DNA of 64,000 bases from Pseudarthrobacter oxydans (GTDB lineage Bacteria; Actinomycetota; Actinomycetes; Actinomycetales; Micrococcaceae). Location: positions 1 through 64,000 of the forward strand of contig NZ_JAUSSN010000013.1 in the NCBI RefSeq assembly GCF_030812335.1, read 5' to 3'. Both the position numbers and the translations under genes were made by a program. Position 1 is the stretch's first letter. Each line of letters begins with the position of its first letter. Shown one piece after another: positions 51,673 through 60,582 of this stretch. Below the pieces are notes generated by a model. The model saw only the letters and a program-made list of their open reading frames with translations. It had not been told where the DNA came from and ran no database searches.

Positions 51673-53439
51673 TTAGTTGCCCTCCTTGGACGCGCTCTTG
51701 GAGGAGCCGGCAAGCTGTTCCTGTCGTTCCGCGAGGCGTCGTTCTGCAATGGTCATCCGGCGTTCGGCCTCGGCCGTGGCGCCGGTGTTCTTGGCGCGGA
51801 GCGCGGCAACAGCAGCCGGCTTGTCCGCGGGAGTGCGGAACCGGCCCGCGCCCCGGTAGAGGGGAACGGCGCCGAGGCTCTTCGGGTCCAGCCCGGAGAG
51901 CGGGTGGCCTTCACCGAAGAACTTGGTGCGGGCCAGCAGCTGCAGGGTCGGGTGGGTGAACATAAAGACCACGATGAGGTCGGCGATGGCCGTCAGCCCG
52001 AGCGTAAACGCGAAGCCGCGGACGTTGCCCACTGCCACGAAGTACAGCACCAGGGCTGCCAACAGGTTGACGGCCTTGGACGCCAGGACGGTGCGCTTGG
52101 CACGCTTCCAGCCGTTCTCGACTGCCGAGACGAGGCCGCGTCCTTCACGGAGCTCATCGCGGATACGTTCGAAGTAGACGATGAACGAGTCCGCGGTCTG
52201 GCCGATGGCCACGATGATGCCTGCGACGCCGGCCAGGGACAGCCGGTAGTTCTCGGTCCAACCCAGGATGGCGATGGCCAGATACGTCAGCGCGCCGGCC
52301 ATCACCAGCGAGGCGACGGTGACCAGGCCCAGTGCCCGGTATTGGATCAGCGAGTAGACCACCACCAGCAGCAGCCCGATCAGGCCGGCGAGCATACCCA
52401 TCCGTAGCTGCTCGCCGCCGAGGGTTGCCGAAATCTGTTGTTCGCTCTGGATCTCGAAGCTGATCGGCAGGGCGCCGAAGCGGAGCTGGTCGGAGAGGGC
52501 CTTCGCGGACTCCTCGGTGAAACCGCCGGTGATCTGCGGACGGCCGTCGGTGATGACGGCGAGGGACCGCGGAGCGGAAATGACCTGGTCGTCGAGGACG
52601 ATCGCGAACTGGGACTTCGGATCCGAGCCGCTCTGGCCGCCGCCGGCGATGTAGAACTGGTACAGCCGCTCGGTGACTTCCTTGAACTTGGCGGTGCCTT
52701 CTTCGTTGAACTGGATGTTAACAGCCCACTCGTTGGTCACGGCGCCCTGGGCGCCGCGCTGCAGCTGGAAGGAGGAACCTGCGATGTCGGCGCCCCTGAC
52801 CTCGACCGGGCCCAGGATGTACTTGATCGCCGGCGAGTTGGCAGAGGCCGGTTCACAGGTGACCAGCGGCTGGGCCGGGTCGGATCGTTCCTGCTTGTCC
52901 TGCGACGGGTTGTCGCAGTCGAGGGTCTCGAACTTCTTGTAGATTTCGGGGGTGATCCAGTTCACGTCGCTGCCGTTGGCGGGCTCAGCGGTGGGCTGGG
53001 GCAGCTGGTCGTCCGGGGTCAGTGACTCCGCGGGGACGGGTGCGCCCGGACCGGCCTGGAGGACGGGCCGGAAGTTCATGTCGGCGGATGCCTGGATCAG
53101 CGCACGGGTTTCCTTGGACGGTGTGCCCGGCAGGCTGACGACGACGTTGCGTCCGGACTGCGTGCTGATTTCAGCTTCTGCGACGCCCGAGCCGTCCACG
53201 CGCTGGCGGATGATCGCCACGGCCTGGTTGAGCTGTTCTTCGGTGATGTCCGAACCGCCCTCAACCTTGGGCGCCAGGATCATCTGGGTGCCGCCTTCAA
53301 GGTCCAGGGCGAGCTTGGGAGTCCAGCTCGCCTGGCCGGCCATGGTGCCGCCTGCCAGGACGGCGGTCAGGACGGCGAGGATAACGCCGAGCCAGACCAG
53401 CACCCTGAGGGCTGTGTTTTTGGGGCCAGTTCGTGCCAT
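51673..53439 (-). CDS. secD: Protein translocase subunit SecD
   Basis: A 588-residue six-helix protein. The periplasmic part after helix 1 begins LALDLEGGTQMILAP; a long loop (QPLVTCEPASANSPAIKYIL) includes a likely disulfide Cys pair; later helices carry QTADSFIVYFERIRDELREG. The basic C-terminal tail (ERRMTIAERRLAERQEQLAG) looks like a coiled coil and is longer than in E. coli. Confidence 0.95.
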   Translation of the reverse strand: MARTGPKNTALRVLVWLGVILAVLTAVLAGGTMAGQASWTPKLALDLEGGTQMILAPKVEGGSDITEEQLNQAVAIIRQRVDGSGVAEAEISTQSGRNVVVSLPGTPSKETRALIQASADMNFRPVLQAGPGAPVPAESLTPDDQLPQPTAEPANGSDVNWITPEIYKKFETLDCDNPSQDKQERSDPAQPLVTCEPASANSPAIKYILGPVEVRGADIAGSSFQLQRGAQGAVTNEWAVNIQFNEEGTAKFKEVTERLYQFYIAGGGQSGSDPKSQFAIVLDDQVISAPRSLAVITDGRPQITGGFTEESAKALSDQLRFGALPISFEIQSEQQISATLGGEQLRMGMLAGLIGLLLVVVYSLIQYRALGLVTVASLVMAGALTYLAIAILGWTENYRLSLAGVAGIIVAIGQTADSFIVYFERIRDELREGRGLVSAVENGWKRAKRTVLASKAVNLLAALVLYFVAVGNVRGFAFTLGLTAIADLIVVFMFTHPTLQLLARTKFFGEGHPLSGLDPKSLGAVPLYRGAGRFRTPADKPAAVAALRAKNTGATAEAERRMTIAERRLAERQEQLAGSSKSASKEGN

Positions 53440-53545
53440 TGTCGATCTTTCTATTGTTTACGGAGGAAACCGCCGGGCGGCCCGGTCGGGCCGCTCCGGC
53501 GGTGGCCCGCAGCCGTTACTTCGCGGGATAGCTCAAACAGGCAGA

Positions 53546-54010
53546 CTAGCTGTCTTTCTTGCCTTCGTCGTTGAGGCGTCGCGTGGTTTCTTCCGGCGTC
53601 TCAACGCGCGGGGCGTCGTTGACGGGGGCGGCGCTCTCAGCCTTGTCGATGGTCAGCGAGGAGGCGTCGTCCGGAACGACCGTGGGCTCCTCGGCGGCGA
53701 CAACCGGTTCGACGATCTTGGTGACGGCCTGGCGGTGAACCGTGGCGGTGTTGCCCGGGGAGAGCTCCAGCAGGACCTTGTTCTCTTCATCGTCGATCTC
53801 GACGATGCGGCCGTACAGGCCGAAGCTGGTCATGACCTCGACACCCGGGGCGAACTTCGACTGGAGCTGCGCCTGCTGCTGCTGGGTCTTCTTGTTGCGG
53901 CGGAACATCATGAAGACGAAGACGCCGAGCATGGCGAACAACAGGATGGTCATGATGTCGATGCCGCCGCCGGCCTGCGGCTGGGTCTGGGCAGAAATAA
54001 GTCCGAACAC
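53546..54010 (-). CDS. yajC: Preprotein translocase subunit YajC
   Basis: A 154-residue protein with one N-terminal transmembrane helix (18-36, TILLFAMLGVFVFMMF) then RRNKKTQQQQAQ and a YajC domain (GVEVMTSFGLYGRIVEIDDEENKV). It associates with SecDF. A Ser/Glu/Pro-rich tail follows. Start is taken as GTG 54010, where conservation begins; the ribosome binding site is weak and other in-frame codons lie upstream. Confidence 0.9.
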   Translation of the reverse strand: MFGLISAQTQPQAGGGIDIMTILLFAMLGVFVFMMFRRNKKTQQQQAQLQSKFAPGVEVMTSFGLYGRIVEIDDEENKVLLELSPGNTATVHRQAVTKIVEPVVAAEEPTVVPDDASSLTIDKAESAAPVNDAPRVETPEETTRRLNDEGKKDS

Positions 54011-54187
54011 AGGGATAGTTCCGTTCTGTACTTGCGTAGCTGGTTTTCCAGCAACGTCGGCTTCGCTCCGGGCTGGCTGGGTATGATGCCGAACCGACGG
54101 CGGCCAGGTGCTGGCCGCGCACAGAAACAAAGACCCGAACGTGCCGAGCGTCATTCCAGTCTAAAGGGAAAAGGTTACGGAGCGGTG

Positions 54188-55300
54188 CTATTGACTATTA
54201 CGGATCCATTCCGGATCAGCTTCCTGGCCCTGCCCGCCCGGCAGCTCAGGGCTGTCGTCCTCGGCCGGGAAGAGCTCGAGCGGGTCCTGGGCGAAGATTC
54301 CGGGCGGCACCGCGAAGCCGAGGTGCGTCCAGGCCGGGGCGAGCGCGATGCGTCCCCGCGGGGTACGTCCCAGCAGCCCCTCACGGACGAGGTACGGCTC
54401 AGCGACGGTTTCCACCGTTTCGGTCTCTTCGCCGACGGCGATGGCCAGGGTGGACAGGCCCACCGGGCCTCCGCCGAATTTGGTGATGAGGGCCTCCAGG
54501 ACGGCACGGTCGAGCCGGTCCAGTCCGCGCTTGTCGACCTCATACATGTCCAGCGCCGCGGAGGCGGCGCGGGCGTCGATCTGCTCGATACCGTGCACCA
54601 GCGCCCAGTCGCGGACCCGGCGCAGTAGCCGGTTGGCGATGCGGGGCGTGCCGCGGGATCGGCCGGCGATTTCGCTGAAGCCGGCGGAGTTGACCTTGAG
54701 GTCCAGGAGTCCGGCGGAGCGCCGGAGAACGAGCTCCAGTTCGGCCACGGAGTAGAACTCGAGGTGGCCGGTGAAGCCGAAGCGGTCCCGGAGCGGTCCG
54801 GGCAGCAGGCCGGCGCGGGTAGTGGCGCCCACCAGGGTGAAGGGCGGCAGTTCCAGCGGGATGGCGGTGGCGCCGGCACCCTTGCCGACGACAATGTCGA
54901 CCCGGAAGTCCTCCATTGCCATGTAAAGCATTTCCTCGGCAGGCCGGGACATCCGGTGGATCTCGTCCAGGAAGAGCACTTCACCCTCGGACAGCGAGGA
55001 CAGGATGGCCGCCAGGTCCCCGGCGTGCTGGATGGCCGGGCCGCTGCTGATCCGCAGCGGGGCGTTCATCTCGGCCGCGATGATCATGGACAGCGTGGTT
55101 TTGCCCAGCCCGGGAGGGCCCGAGAGCAGGACGTGGTCGGCGCTGCGGCCGCGCATGCGCGAGGCCTCCAGGACGAGGGAGAGCTGCCGGCGGACCCGGT
55201 GCTGGCCGACGAAGTCGTGCAGGTTCTTGGGCCTGAGGGCGGCTTCGATGACCCGCTCCTCCGGCTCCTCTCCCCCGGCGACCACCGACGGCTCAGCCAC
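54188..55300 (-). CDS. ruvB: Holliday junction helicase RuvB
   Basis: A 370-residue AAA+ motor that drives branch migration with RuvA. Walker A GPPGLGKT is at 61-68 and Walker B LFLDEIHRM at 109-117; the sensor and winged-helix regions follow (GTPRIANRLLRRVRDWA). GTG at 55300 overlaps ruvA by eight bases. The C-terminal tail is somewhat longer than in E. coli. Confidence 0.97.
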   Translation of the reverse strand: MAEPSVVAGGEEPEERVIEAALRPKNLHDFVGQHRVRRQLSLVLEASRMRGRSADHVLLSGPPGLGKTTLSMIIAAEMNAPLRISSGPAIQHAGDLAAILSSLSEGEVLFLDEIHRMSRPAEEMLYMAMEDFRVDIVVGKGAGATAIPLELPPFTLVGATTRAGLLPGPLRDRFGFTGHLEFYSVAELELVLRRSAGLLDLKVNSAGFSEIAGRSRGTPRIANRLLRRVRDWALVHGIEQIDARAASAALDMYEVDKRGLDRLDRAVLEALITKFGGGPVGLSTLAIAVGEETETVETVAEPYLVREGLLGRTPRGRIALAPAWTHLGFAVPPGIFAQDPLELFPAEDDSPELPGGQGQEADPEWIRNSQ

Positions 55301-55940
55301 GGGCGCCTACCCTGTTCCCGGCGCGGGCGCCGTCCTGGCCCAGCCAGCGGAGGGTGGCGCGCAGGATCTCGGCGACGTTGCCCTTCTCGGCGAGTTCGGG
55401 GGAATCAGCCAGGGATTTGTCGATGCTGGACGTGGCGTCCTTCTCGGACCAGCCCAGGCTCGTCATGGCGGCGACGACCTGCGGCTTCCAGACCGCTTCG
55501 GAGGAGGCGGCCGGGGCCGGGGCACCGGCCGCGGTTCCGAGCGGCACGAGCCTTCCGGCCAGCTCCAGCACGATCCGGCCGGCGACCTTGGGGCCGATGC
55601 CGGGCACCTTCGTGAATGCCTTGCCGTCGCCGGAGTGCGCGGCGACCCGGATCGCCTCGGGCTCGTGCACGGCCAGGACGGCCAGCGCCAGCCGGGGTCC
55701 GACACCGCTGACGCTGAGCAGGATATCGAAGACTTCGCGTTCGTCGTCGCTGCCGAAGCCGAACAGGGTGAGGGAATCCTCGCGGACGATCAGGGAGGTG
55801 AAGAGCTTCCCCTCCTCGCCGGTGCGGAGTCTGCTAAGGGTCTGCGGGGTGGCGTTTACGCTCATGCCGGCGCCGTTGAGGTCGATCACGGCGGAGGACA
55901 GGCCGACGTGCGCTACGGTTCCGCGGAGAAAACTGATCAA
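55293..55940 (-). CDS. ruvA: Holliday junction DNA-binding protein RuvA
   Basis: A 215-residue tetrameric junction-binding protein. The OB fold is at the N-terminus (MISFLRGTVAHVG), helix-hairpin-helix motifs are in LLSVSGVGPRLALAVL and KVPGIGPKVAGRIVLEL, and the C-terminal domain III binds RuvB. The start is TTG at 55940 with AGGAG seven bases upstream. Confidence 0.96.
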   Translation of the reverse strand: MISFLRGTVAHVGLSSAVIDLNGAGMSVNATPQTLSRLRTGEEGKLFTSLIVREDSLTLFGFGSDDEREVFDILLSVSGVGPRLALAVLAVHEPEAIRVAAHSGDGKAFTKVPGIGPKVAGRIVLELAGRLVPLGTAAGAPAPAASSEAVWKPQVVAAMTSLGWSEKDATSSIDKSLADSPELAEKGNVAEILRATLRWLGQDGARAGNRVGARG

Positions 55941-56046
55941 AGCCGGGCTCCTGAAAATTCAGCTGAAAGGGAGAACCGGGAACACCCGGCTATCCGAACA
56001 TATCTACGAATACCCTATCAAGTGCTGCGACCGGAAAGTCGGACAT

Positions 56047-56634
56047 TCAGCGTGCACGGCGCGCTTTGGCCTCCGCGTCCGCCCAGGCCCGCTGGGCCGG
56101 GGTCAGGGACAGGCTGCCCGGACCCGTGGTGGCGGCGCCCTTGTTGGAAATGCCGCTCCCGGCCCGCCAGGCGTGGGTGATGGCCAGGGCGAGGGCGTCG
56201 GCGGCGTCGGCCGGCCGGGGCGGAGCGTCGAGCCGGAGGATCTTGGTGACCAGTTTGGTGACCGCATCCTTGTTGGAGGTACCGCTGCCGGTGACGGCGG
56301 CTTTCACCTCGGACGGGGTGTGCAGGGCCACCGGGATTCCGCGGCGTGCGGCGGCGGCGATCACGACGCCGGAGGCCTGCGCGACGCCCATCACGGTGCT
56401 GACGTTGAGCTGCGAGAAGACGCGTTCGACGGCGAGGACGTGCGGTTCGTACCGGTCGAGCCACTCGTCGATGGACGTGGCGATGACCAGGAGGCGCTGG
56501 TCCAGGCTTTCCTCCGGGGAGGTTCCGACGACGCCGAACGCCACCATGGTGGCGCGGCGGTTCTTTTCGACGTCCACGACGCCGATCCCGCAGCGGGTGA
56601 GGCCCGGATCGACGCCGAGGACGCGGAGGGTCAC
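56047..56634 (-). CDS. ruvC: Holliday junction resolvase RuvC
   Basis: A 195-residue RNase H-fold nuclease that cuts Holliday junctions. Acidic residues are visible in VLGVDPGLTRCGIG (Asp), VERVFSQLN (Glu) and the Asp pair in DAADALALAITHAW. GTG at 56634 overlaps the yebC stop in GTGA. The frame continues far upstream across yebC, but that part is a shadow. A ~30-residue tail lies beyond the fold. Confidence 0.96.
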   Translation of the reverse strand: MTLRVLGVDPGLTRCGIGVVDVEKNRRATMVAFGVVGTSPEESLDQRLLVIATSIDEWLDRYEPHVLAVERVFSQLNVSTVMGVAQASGVVIAAAARRGIPVALHTPSEVKAAVTGSGTSNKDAVTKLVTKILRLDAPPRPADAADALALAITHAWRAGSGISNKGAATTGPGSLSLTPAQRAWADAEAKARRAR

Positions 56635-57386
56635 TCGGATTCCAGTGCGGCCTGCACTTCGTCGCTGAGGTCGGCGTTGCTGTAGACGTTCTGGACGTCG
56701 TCGAGTTCCTCGAGGGCGTCGACGAGCTTCAGGAACTTCTTGGCGGCGTCGAGATCCAGCGGGACCTGCATGGACGGGACAAACTCCGCCTCGTCGGTGT
56801 CGTACTCCATCCCGGCTTCCTTGAGCGCATCGCGGATGGCCTGGAGGTCGGTCGGTTCGGAGTGGATCTCGAAGCTGTCGCCGTTGTCCTTGACTTCCTC
56901 GGCGCCGGCGTCGAGGACTGCCATCAGGACATCGTCCTCGGTCAGGCCGTTCTTCGGCAGCGAGACAACGCCCTTGCGGGAGAAGAGGTAGCTCACCGAA
57001 CCGGGGTCGGCGATGGTGCCGCCGTTGCGGGAGATGGCGAGCCGGACCTCGGAGGCCGCACGGTTCTTGTTGTCCGTAAGGCATTCGATCAGCAGTGCGG
57101 AGCCCTGCGGTCCGCGGCATTCGTACATGATCTCGGTGTAGTCCACGACCTCACCGGTGAGGCCGGCGCCGCGCTTGATGGCGCGGTCGATGTTGTCAGC
57201 GGGGACCGAGGTTTTCTTGGCCTTGGTGACGGCGAGTTCCAGGCCCGGGTTGCCGGCGAGGTCCGGTCCGCCCATGCGTGCGGCAACTTCGATGTTCTTG
57301 ATCAGCTTGGCGAACGACTTGGCCCGACGGCTGTCGAGGATGGCCTTCTTGTGCTTGGTCGTCGCCCATTTGGAGTGGCCTGACAT
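56631..57386 (-). CDS. YebC/PmpR-family regulatory protein
   Basis: A 251-residue YebC-family protein. The conserved start MSGHSKWATTKHKKAILDSR, and GRGAGLTGE-like and NGGTIADPGSVSYLF regions, are unmistakable. Family members act as transcription regulators or, as recently shown for some, relieve ribosome stalling. Its place upstream of ruvC is standard in bacteria. ATG at 57386 lies three bases after the pdxT stop. Confidence 0.95.
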   Translation of the reverse strand: MSGHSKWATTKHKKAILDSRRAKSFAKLIKNIEVAARMGGPDLAGNPGLELAVTKAKKTSVPADNIDRAIKRGAGLTGEVVDYTEIMYECRGPQGSALLIECLTDNKNRAASEVRLAISRNGGTIADPGSVSYLFSRKGVVSLPKNGLTEDDVLMAVLDAGAEEVKDNGDSFEIHSEPTDLQAIRDALKEAGMEYDTDEAEFVPSMQVPLDLDAAKKFLKLVDALEELDDVQNVYSNADLSDEVQAALESE

Positions 57387-57389
57387 GCT

Positions 57390-58091
57390 TTACGCTTCTC
57401 CTCTGATCATTCGGATAAACAATTCGTGCACGCGCTTCTCCCCCGTCACTTCCGGGTGGAAGGAGGTGGCCAGCAGCTTGCCGGCACGCACTGCAACAAT
57501 TCTAGCCGTCCCGGCCAGCGCCTCGGGGTGGGAGGCCTTGGACGGTTCCACGGTGGCGAGGACCTCTACGCCGGCGCCGACGCGTTCCACCCAGGGTCCG
57601 CGGATGAAGACCGCGTGGACAGGGGCGACGCCGTCGGCAGTGGCGCTGAAGTCGAGGCCCTTGAAATCGAGGTCCGTTTCGAAGGATTCGCGCTGCCGGC
57701 CGAAGGCGTTCCGGCGCACCGTGATGTCCAGTCCGCCGAAGGTCTGCTGCGGGTTGCCGGCGAGGTCCCTGGCGGGGTCGGTGATCTCCTCCGCGAGGAG
57801 GATCATGCCGGCGCACGAGCCGTAGACCGGCAGCCCGTCCCGGATGCGTTGGCGCAGCGGGTCGCGGAGCCCGAAGACGCGGGACAGCTTGTCGATGGTG
57901 GTCGATTCTCCGCCGGGGATGATGAGGCCGTCGAGGCCGTCGAGTTCGGACGGCCGGCGCACGCCGACGCCCGTGGCGCCGGCCGCTTCCACCGCGTGCA
58001 GGTGTTCGCGGAAGTCGCCCTGAAGTGCGAGGACGCCGATCCGCAGCCCTGAACCCACGCGGGAAGAGGGCGCAGAAGTGGGGTTGGTCAT
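57390..58091 (-). CDS. pdxT: Pyridoxal 5'-phosphate synthase glutaminase subunit
   Basis: A 233-residue class I glutaminase that supplies ammonia to PdxS for vitamin B6 synthesis. Catalytic Cys lies in GSCAGMILLAEE, the glutamine loop is PGGESTTI, and the His/Glu pair is in SFHPEVTGEKR. The partner pdxS is not in this window. It is the first gene of the pdxT-yebC-ruvCAB run and diverges from murT. Confidence 0.95.
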   Translation of the reverse strand: MTNPTSAPSSRVGSGLRIGVLALQGDFREHLHAVEAAGATGVGVRRPSELDGLDGLIIPGGESTTIDKLSRVFGLRDPLRQRIRDGLPVYGSCAGMILLAEEITDPARDLAGNPQQTFGGLDITVRRNAFGRQRESFETDLDFKGLDFSATADGVAPVHAVFIRGPWVERVGAGVEVLATVEPSKASHPEALAGTARIVAVRAGKLLATSFHPEVTGEKRVHELFIRMIRGEA

Positions 58092-58159
58092 CGGACCAGC
58101 ATAGTGGCCCGGACACGTGGCGTGCCGCCTCCCGGCGGGCTTCCATGCCGCCGCTGGGA

Positions 58160-58165
58160 TATATT
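58160..58165 (+). promoter_or_regulatory. -10 box for leaderless murT mRNA
   Basis: TATATT ends eight bases before ATG 58173 and no ribosome binding site lies between, suggesting a leaderless start for murT-gatD. Confidence 0.5.
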
Positions 58166-58172
58166 ACAAAGC

Positions 58173-59507
58173 ATGTTTTACTTCAGCGTTCCGCTCGGCA
58201 AGCTCGTCCGCCGGGTCTCCCGGCTTAGGGGCGGAGGCTCTGCCCTTCCCGGGCTCGTGGTCGAAAAAATCGACCCCGGCTTCATGCGCAGAACACTGTC
58301 CACGCTGCCGCACGGCGTCGCCGTCGTCAGCGGCACGAACGGCAAGACGACCACTACGAAGATGGTGGTGGAACTGCTCGAGAGCCAGGGCCTGAAGGTG
58401 TTCACGAACCGCACCGGCAGCAACTTCACCCGCGGAGTGGCCGCTGCGCTGCTTGGCGAGGTGGACTGGCGGGGACGGCTGAACGCGGACGTCGCCGTAC
58501 TCGAATTGGACGAGGCCCACGCGGTGCACTTCGTCAACCAGGTGCCGCCGCGCTACTGCCTGCTGCTGAATGTCCTGCGGGACCAGCTGGACCGCTTCGG
58601 CGAGATCGATAAGACCGCGCAGCTGCTGCAGCACATCGCCTCCAAGACCACCGGTACGGTCGTGCTGAACCGGGAGGACCCGCGTGTGGCGCGGATCGCG
58701 GAAACGCTTAATGCGGAAACGCCTAAATCAGGCACGCACGCCGGTCCCGACGTCCTCTACTTCGGCCTCGACGATTCCCTGCTGAGCACGTTCCCGAACG
58801 ACGACGAGATGCGGGCTGCCCCCGGCAGCCCGGTGCCGCCGGCTCCCGCGAAGCCGCACGCCGACGTCGTGCTGCGCCGGGTGGGTGCGGCGGACGCGGA
58901 TTTTGAGTACGACGGCGTCACGGCCACCACCGCGATGAAGCTCCGCGGGGTCTACAACATCTTCAACGCCGCTGCGGCGCTGACCCTGGCCAGGGCCATC
59001 GCGGCGGGGGACCCGGTCCCTGGAAAAACGGCCGTCGTGGACAACGAGGGCCTGCTGAAGGCGCTGGCCGAGGTGGCGCCGGCGTTCGGGCGCGGTGAGA
59101 GCCTCGTCGTCGACGGCCTGCCGCTCGACCTGATCCTGGTGAAGAACCCCAGCGGCTTCCGGCTCGGGTTGAAGTCCTTCCCGGCCGCTGGCTACGCCAC
59201 GATGATCGCGATCAACGACAACTATGCCGACGGCCGGGACATGTCCTGGCTCTGGGACGTCGAATTCGACACCCTCCGGGAGGCCGGTGTGGACCAGTTG
59301 AGCGGCTCCCGCGCCTACGACATGGCGCTTCGCCTGCAGTACGACGACGTCGCGATCGGCGCGGTGAACACCGAGATAGCGCCCGCGCTGGCGGCCTTCA
59401 TCAGCGGCGCCCGGGACAAACCGAAGCGGGTCTTCTGCACCTACACAGCGATGCTGGCGATCCGCCGCGAGCTGTCCAAAATCACCACAGTGGAGGTGGT
59501 CTCATGA
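58173..59507 (+). CDS. murT: Lipid II isoglutaminyl synthase, MurT subunit
   Basis: A 444-residue Mur-ligase-like ATPase that, with GatD, amidates the D-glutamate of lipid II. The P-loop GTNGKTT is at 54-60, and the later Mur region (LRGVYNIFNAAAALTLARAI) and C-terminal DUF1727 (KNPSGFRLGLKSFPAAGY, with candidate Asp at DVEFDTL) are present. It lacks the four-cysteine zinc ribbon known from the middle of firmicute MurT: only two cysteines exist, Cys129 and one near 425. The expected region is a Pro-rich stretch (216-228). Confidence 0.92.
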   Translation: MFYFSVPLGKLVRRVSRLRGGGSALPGLVVEKIDPGFMRRTLSTLPHGVAVVSGTNGKTTTTKMVVELLESQGLKVFTNRTGSNFTRGVAAALLGEVDWRGRLNADVAVLELDEAHAVHFVNQVPPRYCLLLNVLRDQLDRFGEIDKTAQLLQHIASKTTGTVVLNREDPRVARIAETLNAETPKSGTHAGPDVLYFGLDDSLLSTFPNDDEMRAAPGSPVPPAPAKPHADVVLRRVGAADADFEYDGVTATTAMKLRGVYNIFNAAAALTLARAIAAGDPVPGKTAVVDNEGLLKALAEVAPAFGRGESLVVDGLPLDLILVKNPSGFRLGLKSFPAAGYATMIAINDNYADGRDMSWLWDVEFDTLREAGVDQLSGSRAYDMALRLQYDDVAIGAVNTEIAPALAAFISGARDKPKRVFCTYTAMLAIRRELSKITTVEVVS

Positions 59508-60292
59508 CCCCCCAGCCCGGGTCCACGTTCTCCTTCGGGCACGAGCTTCCTCCCGAGGAATCCCCGGCGCCCAGCAAGGGCACGATCCGGGTCCTGCAGC
59601 TGTATCCGCGGGACATGAACATTTACGGCGACTGGGGCAACGCCCTGGTGCTGGCCCAGCGGCTGCGCTGGCACGGTTACACGCCGGAGCTGCTCGAGTA
59701 CAACGTCGGCGACGCGTTTCCCGCCGACATCGACCTGATCGTCGGCGGCGGCGGGCAGGACAGCGGCCAGCTCGTCATCCAGGACGACCTGCTGTCGCGC
59801 GAGACCGTCCTGAAGGAACTCGCCGAGGACGGCACCCCGATGCTGGTGATCTGCGGGCTCTACCAGCTGTTCGGGAAGTTCTTCAAGACCCGGACGGGGT
59901 CCGTGATCCCGGGGATCGGCATCCTGGACGTGGAAACCCACGGCACGGACGAGCGGCTGATTGGCAACGTGTCGGTCTCCTCCCCCGAGTTCGGCACCGT
60001 CCTGGGCTACGAAAACCACAGCGGCCAGACCACGCTTGGTCCGGGTGTGTCACCGCTGGGCAGCACGGCCAAGGGCACCGGCAACAACAGCACCGACGGC
60101 CAGGAAGGCGCCCGCTACCGGAACATCGTGGCGAGCTACCTGCACGGCTCCCTGCTGCCCAAGAACCCGGCGCTGGCGGACTTCCTCATCCGGACAGCCG
60201 TCCAACGCAAATACGGCAGCTTCTCCCCCGGCACCCCGGACGACTCCTATGCCGTCCTGGCCCGCGAGCACGCCGCCCGCCGCCCGCGCTGA
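59504..60292 (+). CDS. gatD: Lipid II isoglutaminyl synthase, GatD subunit
   Basis: A 262-residue glutaminase subunit. The nucleophile is Cys117 in MLVICGLYQLFG and the histidine is in ASYLHGSLLPKNP; GYENHSGQT is a family signature. It hydrolyses glutamine for MurT. ATG overlaps the murT stop in ATGA, so the pair is coupled. Confidence 0.95.
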   Translation: MTPQPGSTFSFGHELPPEESPAPSKGTIRVLQLYPRDMNIYGDWGNALVLAQRLRWHGYTPELLEYNVGDAFPADIDLIVGGGGQDSGQLVIQDDLLSRETVLKELAEDGTPMLVICGLYQLFGKFFKTRTGSVIPGIGILDVETHGTDERLIGNVSVSSPEFGTVLGYENHSGQTTLGPGVSPLGSTAKGTGNNSTDGQEGARYRNIVASYLHGSLLPKNPALADFLIRTAVQRKYGSFSPGTPDDSYAVLAREHAARRPR

Positions 60293-60582
60293 CCCGGCGG
60301 TCAGTGCGCGCTCAGTTCGGTCCGGCGACTAAGTATCCAACGACACATTCACCGGGCGCGCGATTTCCCCCGTAAGTAACCTGGGAGTGGTGAAGGGCCG
60401 TCAAAACGGGTAGTGGCTACCCGTGACAGCCTCTCCGGACCGACCATAGGCTCAACGGACCGGCCGGAGTCGAGGGCTGTGGAAGCTGGGGCCAGACCAC
60501 GACCGGATGGAACCTGTGCCGCGTCCTTCTCCTGAGTGAGCGCGGCGCCGTCTGTTTGTCCGACCAGGCCGGGAGTGCTGTG
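60293..60582 (+). promoter_or_regulatory. Structured leader before the secreted repeat protein
   Basis: This 290-base gap has strong RNA-folding potential. ACGGGTAG/CTACCCGT (60406-60424) forms an 8-bp stem with a 3-base loop. Next, ACAGCC/GGCTGT (60426-60431, 60475-60480) encloses CTCCGG/CCGGAG (60433-60438, 60464-60469). I do not recognise a riboswitch class; checks for c-di-AMP, cobalamin and c-di-GMP cores by eye found none. The gene start, GGGAG then ATG 60583, follows. Confidence 0.5.

Noticed and set aside
60293..60582. c-di-AMP (ydaO) or cobalamin riboswitch
   Set aside because: The conserved core sequences of these classes are not found by eye; only generic stems are seen.
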